Below, one piece after another: positions 9,408 to 13,372 of a stretch of 13,372 nt of DNA. This DNA comes from Sandaracinaceae bacterium (lineage in GTDB: Bacteria > Myxococcota_A > Polyangia > Polyangiales > Sandaracinaceae): positions 1 through 13,372 of the forward strand of contig JANWYL010000061.1 of assembly GCA_025056955.1 (NCBI GenBank), given 5' to 3'. The notes under the pieces are model-generated. The model did not search any database, was not told the origin of the DNA, and saw only the letters and a program-made list of their open reading frames with translations. The translations under genes and the position numbers were made by a program. Numbering within the stretch: position 1 is the first letter of the stretch; each line of letters starts with the position of its first letter.

Positions 9408-9590
9408 TTATGGTTGAACAACAAGTTCACCAAGGTGTTGAGCCCACACCACTCCTTGACAACCCATCGCATCACCAACCAATGAAGCTACAAGGGGTAC
9501 AGGAATTGAGCTAAAGACCACCCAAGTTCCAAGAGACACCACAAACTCGGCGATCCCCTCTAGAACTCCTTGAACTACCAACATGAACAA
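9408..9590 (-). CDS. Possible small hydrophobic protein, or remnant of one
   Basis: A TTG at 9590, preceded by TAGGA six bases upstream, opens a 60-codon frame that starts LFMLVVQGVLEG and contains a second hydrophobic run (VVSLGTWVVFSSIPVPLV). The frame is open further upstream to 9707 and there reads as a charged segment leading into the first hydrophobic run (DDPNEVDRFCRS, then IFWLATISIRG), but it has no ATG, GTG or TTG start before the TAA at 9708-9710. That stop falls inside an exact 14-bp tandem duplication, so the frame may be the tail of a gene broken by slippage. I do not recognise a family. It lies just past the amidase stop on the opposite strand. Whether it is expressed is doubtful. 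Confidence 0.28.
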   Translation of the reverse strand: MFMLVVQGVLEGIAEFVVSLGTWVVFSSIPVPLVASLVGDAMGCQGVVWAQHLGELVVQP

Positions 9591-9690
9591 CCCAATTCCT
9601 ACCCCTGCTCCGCGAATTGAAATGGTTGCAAGCCAGAAAATGCTTCTGCAAAAACGATCAACTTCATTTGGATCGTCTGCACTTGGAATA

Positions 9691-9718
9691 TTTTTATGAG
9701 CTTCTTTTTATGAGCTTC
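9691..9718. repeat. Exact 14-bp tandem duplication
   Basis: TTTTTATGAGCTTC occurs twice with no spacer, at 9691-9704 and 9705-9718. Fourteen is not a multiple of three, so it would shift any frame passing through. On the minus strand the second copy supplies the TAA that closes the hydrophobic open frame. It looks like a replication-slippage product. Confidence 0.9.
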
Positions 9719-9724
9719 TTTGGG

Positions 9725-9748
9725 TGAGGACTCAGCGAGAGGTCCTCA
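9725..9748. other. Hairpin next to the tandem duplication
   Basis: TGAGGAC (9725-9731) pairs with GTCCTCA (9742-9748), a 7-bp perfect stem around a 10-base loop. An alternative register adds a CTC/GAG pairing. No T-tract follows on either strand, so it is not a standard intrinsic terminator. It could be an RNA-level structure or chance. Confidence 0.4.
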
Positions 9749-9835
9749 GAAGGTTGCAAGGCATTTTCAATAGGGGTATTTTCGAAAGGTGATGCTCATT
9801 TGGGTGCGCGGCTGAGCTTGGTTATTAGGCCAGAG

Positions 9836-9855
9836 CATCGTTGGTGAAAACGATG
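9836..9855. other. Short perfect hairpin
   Basis: CATCGTT (9836-9842) pairs with AACGATG (9849-9855) around a 6-base loop. No T-run follows on either strand. It has no evident role and is listed because it is one of several stem-loops in this gap. Confidence 0.35.
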
Positions 9856-9863
9856 GGTGCAAG

Positions 9864-9887
9864 CACCAAATGGCTCACCCAATGGCG
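9864..9887. repeat. Imperfect 12-bp tandem duplication
   Basis: CACCAAATGGCT (9864-9875) is followed at once by CACCCAATGGCG (9876-9887), matching at 10 of 12 bases. Both copies are also imperfect inverted matches to CATTTGGGTG at 9797-9806. This is a second sign of slippage in this non-coding gap. Confidence 0.6.
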
Positions 9888-9982
9888 TTTCGAAAGGTAA
9901 AAAGAGCAGAAGCGATTGGAGTGGCCTTTTTGCACAGAGGTGATCCCATCGAGATAATCAAGGTGGGTTGAACATGGCGCAT

Positions 9983-10019
9983 GGCATTTGATCAATTCGA
10001 TCATGCCAACCAATTTTTT
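9983..10019 (+). terminator. Possible plus-strand terminator facing the PPC gene
   Basis: GGCA and TGATC (9983-9986, 9989-9993) pair with GATCA and TGCC (9999-10003, 10004-10007), leaving a two-base bulge and the loop AATTC. Six bases later comes a run of six T (10014-10019). The stem is modest and the T-run is not adjacent, so efficiency is doubtful. The position just before the convergent PPC gene would limit antisense readthrough from the TPR-amidase transcript. Confidence 0.35.
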
Positions 10020-10926
10020 ACGGCTTCGATCCTTGCTTTGGGCGCAATGGGAAAATCCGACGCTCTCCCTCATAACGCGGAGGGAGCACTTCGAAGACGT
10101 CCAGCACGATCGATTTTCTGGCCATTGAGGGGAGTCGGATTCGCAGGCTGCCATCAGGCCCCCGGTCTTCGACATAGCAGAGGCCAAATTTCCTGTGATC
10201 GATCCTATCGCCTTTTTGTGGGCCTGTTGATTTTGAACCTTTTGCTTCTGATTTGGTGGATGTGGCCCCATCCTTGGCAGAAAGCGCTTCATCGGCATCC
10301 ACGGCGGCGGAAACGCGCATGACGTCGGCCCAGCCAACGGGTGCGCCCTTTGACGGGAGAGTGGCGCTGGATTTTTCTTTAGAATCAGAAGGGGGAGGAC
10401 TTGAGGGGCTTTGGGTTTTGGGTGTGGTGGATTTGAGGGTTGGTGGAGGAGCGAGAAAGAAGGGGGAAGCCTTGATGCCTGGGGTTGGGTCTCCTTTCCA
10501 GAGGAGAAGCCCCGTTGCTTCGTCTTCCTCGCGCTCGAGGCGAATGTCTTCAAAGCTTTCAAGCAGGCATTCGAGATTCATTGCAGAAGCGGCAACGAGC
10601 CAACCGCCAAAGGTGGCAAATCCTTCTCCACGCTGCGCCGAAAGGAGCGCCCGCGCTTCGATGTGGAGTTCACCCGAACGCAAGGAAATGGTTCCTTCTC
10701 CTGCCACGACCACCAAGGGCCCATCGAGGCGCTGAGGTGGGGAGTGGCTTCGGAGTTGGGCATCCCAGTGGGCCAAGGCCGCCCACTCGCAAAGGCCAGT
10801 CATGCGAAACCAGGCCGAACGGATGCCTTCGCGCTCACAAAAAAAGCGGAGCGTTGCGATGGGTTCTTCACCACGGCCAAGGCGCAAGACAAAACGCTTC
10901 CCACATCTCGTTTCAAAAACAACCAT
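10018..10926 (-). CDS. PPC (DUF296) domain protein with C-terminal beta-type domain
   Basis: This protein has 302 residues. Residues about 8-143 match the PPC/DUF296 fold: FVLRLGRGEEPIATL at the start, the strand GEGTISLRSGEL (76-87), FGGWLVAASAMNLECLLE (106-123) and the closing DEATGLLLW (135-143). PPC proteins usually form trimers; in plants they accompany AT-hooks, and many bacterial ones are stand-alone proteins of about 140 residues. Residues about 144-236 are a Pro/Ser/Thr/Lys-rich, probably disordered linker. Residues about 237-302 form a second small domain (GDRIDHRKFGLCYV, then IRLPSMARKSIVLDVFEVLP) that recalls the SH3-like VxHxxFG module at UvrD/PcrA C-termini and could bind nucleic acid or protein. 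The HLH and GGHL histidines common in bacterial PPC domains are replaced by EAR and GGWL. The ATG at 10926 has AGGA 6 bases upstream. The gene lies 63 bases after hemA on the same strand. The fold call is good; the function is unknown. Confidence 0.8.
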   Translation of the reverse strand: MVVFETRCGKRFVLRLGRGEEPIATLRFFCEREGIRSAWFRMTGLCEWAALAHWDAQLRSHSPPQRLDGPLVVVAGEGTISLRSGELHIEARALLSAQRGEGFATFGGWLVAASAMNLECLLESFEDIRLEREEDEATGLLLWKGDPTPGIKASPFFLAPPPTLKSTTPKTQSPSSPPPSDSKEKSSATLPSKGAPVGWADVMRVSAAVDADEALSAKDGATSTKSEAKGSKSTGPQKGDRIDHRKFGLCYVEDRGPDGSLRIRLPSMARKSIVLDVFEVLPPRYEGERRIFPLRPKQGSKP

Positions 10927-10945
10927 GGAAATTCCTAAAAAAGCG

Positions 10946-10969
10946 AAAAAAAATTGTCCCTTTTTGGGA
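10946..10969 (-). terminator. Weak intrinsic terminator-like element after hemA
   Basis: On the minus strand TCCC-AAAAA-GGGA (10969 to 10957) forms a 4-bp stem, followed after CAA by eight T (10953-10946). It lies about 20 bases beyond the hemA stop. The stem is short, so it may only partly stop transcription before the PPC gene. The same stretch also offers a poor promoter match (TTGATG, 17 bases, AATTTT) that could serve the PPC gene. Confidence 0.3.
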
Positions 10970-10989
10970 GAGCATCAAGCCGCAACGAG

Positions 10990-12297
10990 TTAGGCCTTTT
11001 GAAGTGGGGGCGGTGGTTCTGGGTCTTTTTGTGTTGATTCTTTTTCGATTTCTTTGGTTGAAATCCCAAAAAGGCGAGGCACCATTGTCACCCAACCGAT
11101 GTTGCCGTTTTCGGCGGCTCTCCGGAGCTCGACGAAAATGGGATGGAGCAGCTTGCTTGCTGCGCGTTCAATGGCGCGGTCGATGTCTTTGGCCTCGATG
11201 CTTTTTTTGTGGCCGAACACCTCTTCGAGTTCTTGTCGAATGATTTTGCGCACATGGGCGTCGATGGCTCCGAAAATCGGCTTAAGGCTGCTCTCGCGGC
11301 TTGCCCGTTCGAATGAGGCCACCTCCTGCTCGATGATCTTTTCAGCCGCTTCGGCTTCTTTGCGGCGCAAAAGGAGGTTGTCCTCTGCCACGCGACGGAG
11401 ATCGTCGATGTCGTAAAGAAAAACACCTTCGAGAGCGCCAACACGGGGGTCCACATCGCGAGGGACGGCAATGTCGATCAAAAAGAGGGGGCGATAACGG
11501 CGCTCGCGCACGATTTCTCGCATGGCTTCATACTCGACAACGAAACGGGTCGAAGCGGTCGAAGAGATGGCGATGTCGGCCAGTTTGAGCTCGGATTCGA
11601 GCTCAGAGAAGCCCCGGGGCTCTCCGCCATAGCGAGCGGCGAGCTCAGCAGCGCGGGCCAGGCTGCGGTTGAGGACGAAGAGCTTCGCACCCCCTTGGGC
11701 AAGCTTGCGGGCGGCCGCTTCCGCCATTTTGCCGGCACCGATCAAAAGCACGCGCTTCCCCTGCATCGATTCGAAGATTTGGCCGGCAAGATCGCAGGCC
11801 ACAGAGCTCACAGAGACAGAACCCGAAGCAATCGCTGTTTCGCGGCGCACCCGCCGGGCCACCGCAAATGCCTGAGTGAAAACGCGGCGGAGCACCGGCC
11901 CGATTGCCCCATTCGATTCGGCAGCACGATAGGCTTCTTTGATTTGGCCAAGGATTTGAGGCTCGCCGACCACCATCGAGTCGAGGCTTGAGGCCACTCG
12001 GAAGGCATGACGGATGGCTTCTTTCCCCTCACGCAAATAGAGGGCCTGGAAGATTTCAGCCGGCCGGGCCCGTTCTTCCATCCATCGCCTGGCATGGTTT
12101 TTTCCGCCATCGTCTTGGGCCACCGCATAAAGTTCAACCCGGTTGCAAGTGGAAAGGAGAAGGGCTTCTTTCAAGTTGGCTTCTTGGCGAAGGCCAGCCA
12201 AGGCTTCTGGAAGGGCAAGGGGAGGTAGGGCCAAGCGCTCCCGAATCTCGAGGGGTGCGGTGTGATGGGAGAGACCCAAAACAAAAAACTCCTTCAT
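10990..12297 (-). CDS. hemA: Glutamyl-tRNA reductase
   Basis: HemA reduces glutamyl-tRNA(Glu) with NADPH to glutamate-1-semialdehyde, the first committed step of C5-pathway tetrapyrrole synthesis in the cytosol. The 435-residue length fits the family. Visible in order are GLSHHTAPLEIRERLAL (8-24); STCNRVELYAV (49-59) with catalytic Cys51; HAFRVASSLDSMVVGEPQILGQ (97-118) with His97 in the active-site region; the NADPH-binding IGAGKMAE (186-193); LIDIAVPRDVDP; and a C-terminal helical dimerisation domain with SKLLHPIF and RLFGI. A Pro-rich tail (PEPPPPLQKA) ends the protein. The ATG at 12297 was chosen because MKEFFVLGLSHH is the family N-terminus; the same frame is open further upstream but only as a shadow of the upstream gene. 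The ATG overlaps the stop of the membrane gene as ATGA, implying coupled translation. hemC, a frequent neighbour, does not follow. Confidence 0.97.
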   Translation of the reverse strand: MKEFFVLGLSHHTAPLEIRERLALPPLALPEALAGLRQEANLKEALLLSTCNRVELYAVAQDDGGKNHARRWMEERARPAEIFQALYLREGKEAIRHAFRVASSLDSMVVGEPQILGQIKEAYRAAESNGAIGPVLRRVFTQAFAVARRVRRETAIASGSVSVSSVACDLAGQIFESMQGKRVLLIGAGKMAEAAARKLAQGGAKLFVLNRSLARAAELAARYGGEPRGFSELESELKLADIAISSTASTRFVVEYEAMREIVRERRYRPLFLIDIAVPRDVDPRVGALEGVFLYDIDDLRRVAEDNLLLRRKEAEAAEKIIEQEVASFERASRESSLKPIFGAIDAHVRKIIRQELEEVFGHKKSIEAKDIDRAIERAASKLLHPIFVELRRAAENGNIGWVTMVPRLFGISTKEIEKESTQKDPEPPPPLQKA

Positions 12298-13124
12298 CGA
12301 GGCCCACTTCGGATCGCGTATCCCACAAGCACAGCGCAGCCAACCAAAAAGCCAAGGAGGGTTCCCCATGCGGCGCGGCGCCCACGCCAGCCGGCAACCA
12401 CCCGCAACAGCAAAAGGACTCCAAAGAGGACCCATTCGATCAGGGCCATGGCTTGATTCCAGCCGATTGGGGGGGAGTTGGGGTCAAGGCGCATGGCCCA
12501 AAAAGCTCCCGTCACTGCGCCAATGGTCAAGAGGGGAAAACCAAGCCAGACCATTCGGAGTGCCATCGCATCGAGCGTGTCAAGGGGAGGAAGGCGGGAG
12601 AGTGAAGTCCGCGCCTGCTTGCGCCGGAGTGCACGCTCGGCAAAAAGGTAAGCGATTGAAGTGGCGAAGGCCACTGCAAAGGCCGCAAGGCCTAAAGCAT
12701 TGCTCGCGATGTGGATCAGGCGAAGCAAAGAACGAAAGCGCTCTGGCACTTCGACGCCACGGGGTGGGCCAGCCACCAAGAAAAAAAGGAGAACCAAAGG
12801 CAGGACGAAAGCCCCAAGGGCGCGGAGGCGCTTTGGATCGCCTCTGCGCTTGAATTGCAGAGTGAGCACGTAGGAAAAAGCGACACCCCACGAGCCCCAA
12901 CGCAAGAGCTCATCGATGCTCCAGAGAATGGTTCCGTGAGCAAAGAGCGCAACCGATATCAAAAAGAGAAAGTGCAGGGCCAAGGCCCAAAGCAGGGCCC
13001 AATGAGCGGCCCGCCCAAGGCGCTCGTCTCCTCGGAGAAGGAGTCCAAAATACCCCGCCCCTGAAAGGGCATAGAGCACGCCCACTCCTCCAAAGAGCCA
13101 AGCCAAAAAAGGGTGCCAAGGCAT
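12294..13124 (-). CDS. Cytochrome c assembly / HemX-like integral membrane protein
   Basis: This 276-residue polytopic protein has about eight hydrophobic helices (near 8-30, 42-62, 74-91, 102-119, 135-161, 192-210, 226-245 and 252-271). The core LIHIASNALGLAAFAVAFATSIAYL (136-160), the LPPLDTLDAMALRM segment and LGFPLLTIGAVTGAFWA (194-210) match the CcsA/HemX/YpjD family (PF01578). True CcsA exports or holds haem for cytochrome c maturation through a WGxxWxWD motif. Here the equivalent region (GWNQAMALIEW, 221-231) keeps one Trp and lacks WGxxW and the Asp, so a HemX-like role in controlling GluTR level or haem handling is preferred. Candidate haem-ligand histidines are His51 and His138. The ATG at 13124 is the first in-frame start after a stop at 13158-13160, but no clear Shine-Dalgarno precedes it. 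The stop overlaps hemA by four bases, tying it to tetrapyrrole synthesis. Confidence 0.85.
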   Translation of the reverse strand: MPWHPFLAWLFGGVGVLYALSGAGYFGLLLRGDERLGRAAHWALLWALALHFLFLISVALFAHGTILWSIDELLRWGSWGVAFSYVLTLQFKRRGDPKRLRALGAFVLPLVLLFFLVAGPPRGVEVPERFRSLLRLIHIASNALGLAAFAVAFATSIAYLFAERALRRKQARTSLSRLPPLDTLDAMALRMVWLGFPLLTIGAVTGAFWAMRLDPNSPPIGWNQAMALIEWVLFGVLLLLRVVAGWRGRRAAWGTLLGFLVGCAVLVGYAIRSGPR

Positions 13125-13166
13125 AATGGTGGAGATGAGAGAAAGCGTAACCGAATCTTAATCACC

Positions 13167-13370
13167 TCATTTTTTTTCACCAGGGTGATGTGGGTTTTGG
13201 TAGTGGGCCTGCGAGATGGCTTCAAAAAGGCCTGAAGAAGGGCGCTTTGAAACACCAAGGACTTCGAGCATGGCTTGCGCGGATGCACCCTGCAGAGGGG
13301 TTGCGATAAAGCCTTCGGTGGCCTCGTAGCACTCGTCTCCCAAAAGCACAGTGCCTGCGCAATGGTCTCC
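13167..13370 (-). CDS. C-terminal fragment of an unrecognised gene entering from the right edge
   Basis: The frame is open from the window edge to a TGA at 13167-13169 and encodes 67 residues containing CAGTVLLGDECYEATEGF, ATPLQGASAQAMLEVLGV and a polar tail (HYQNPHHPGEKK). This frame was preferred over the neighbouring one, which runs on into the membrane gene with Pro/Ser/Cys-rich shadow composition. The stop is 42 bases before the ATG of the HemX-like gene, so this is probably the upstream member of the same operon. I do not recognise the family from this fragment, and no function is proposed. Confidence 0.6.
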   Translation of the reverse strand, partial: GDHCAGTVLLGDECYEATEGFIATPLQGASAQAMLEVLGVSKRPSSGLFEAISQAHYQNPHHPGEKK

Positions 13371-13372
13371 AC

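Larger units (their letters stand above)
9357..10017. other. Convergent intergenic gap, no confident gene
   Basis: This stretch separates the plus-strand amidase from the minus-strand PPC gene and is visibly richer in A/T than the genes: the 60 bases at 9661-9720 hold only 20 G/C. It contains two short tandem duplications, several hairpins, and an 11-bp direct repeat (TTTCGAAAGGT at 9780-9790 and 9888-9898). Two weak minus-strand open frames are present: a hydrophobic one (9408-9707, with a possible start at 9590) and a 59-codon one (10004-9825) that has no ribosome binding site. No tRNA, transposase or promoter is recognisable. It reads as terminator-bearing spacer or decayed sequence. Confidence 0.6.

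Noticed and set aside
9825..10004. 59-codon minus-strand frame just after the PPC stop
   Set aside because: It has no ribosome binding site and no recognisable domain, and its start lies within the hairpin at 9983-10007.
9981..10322. Plus-strand frame of 113 codons ending in a hydrophobic run
   Set aside because: Most of it is antisense to the C-terminal half of the PPC gene, whose frame has a clear domain. The hydrophobic run is the complement of its Lys/Ser-rich linker.
12298..12435. Upstream extension of hemA by 46 codons
   Set aside because: The extension lies inside the membrane gene, and the conserved N-terminus of GluTR begins exactly at the ATG at 12297.
1..13372. Defence system, CRISPR array, insertion sequence, rRNA or tRNA
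   Set aside because: On reading both strands I saw no regularly spaced repeats, transposase motifs, terminal inverted repeats, cloverleaf or rRNA sequence.

Overview
The window holds one very long open frame on the left, one enzyme gene behind it on the same strand, a gene-poor convergent gap, and a block of minus-strand genes on the right. The best-supported identities are a glutamyl-tRNA reductase (hemA) and an eight-helix cytochrome c assembly/HemX-type membrane protein directly upstream of it. The ccsA/hemX-hemA pairing, the giant TPR protein and the fused PPC-domain protein together suggest a deltaproteobacterial, Myxococcota-like genome of moderately high GC. That lineage call is inference from gene content only.

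Left (3-7775, plus): an alpha-helical TPR-type repeat protein with at least 2590 residues visible. Its 5' end lies outside the window. Six bases after its stop begins a 524-residue amidase-signature enzyme (7782-9356) that resembles eukaryotic fatty acid amide hydrolase more than GatA. Its Shine-Dalgarno sequence lies inside the end of the TPR gene, so the two are probably co-transcribed and translationally coupled.

Middle (9357-10017): a convergent, more A/T-rich gap with no confident gene. It contains an exact 14-bp tandem duplication, an imperfect 12-bp tandem duplication, several hairpins (one with a T-tract that could stop plus-strand transcription) and a weak minus-strand open frame for a small hydrophobic protein.

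Right (10018-13372, minus), in transcription order: the C-terminal end of an unrecognised gene entering from the right edge; a ccsA/hemX-like membrane protein; hemA, which overlaps it by ATGA; and, after 63 bases with a weak terminator-like element, a 302-residue protein with an N-terminal PPC (DUF296) domain, a low-complexity linker and a small C-terminal beta-type domain. hemA makes glutamate-1-semialdehyde, the first committed tetrapyrrole precursor. The membrane protein next to it probably affects haem handling or GluTR level. Nothing visible links the PPC protein to haem.

I see no defence island, CRISPR array, insertion sequence, rRNA or tRNA. The points most worth a second look are the TPR-amidase coupling, the PPC protein with its apparent metal-site histidines replaced, and the degenerate tryptophan motif in the HemX-like protein.
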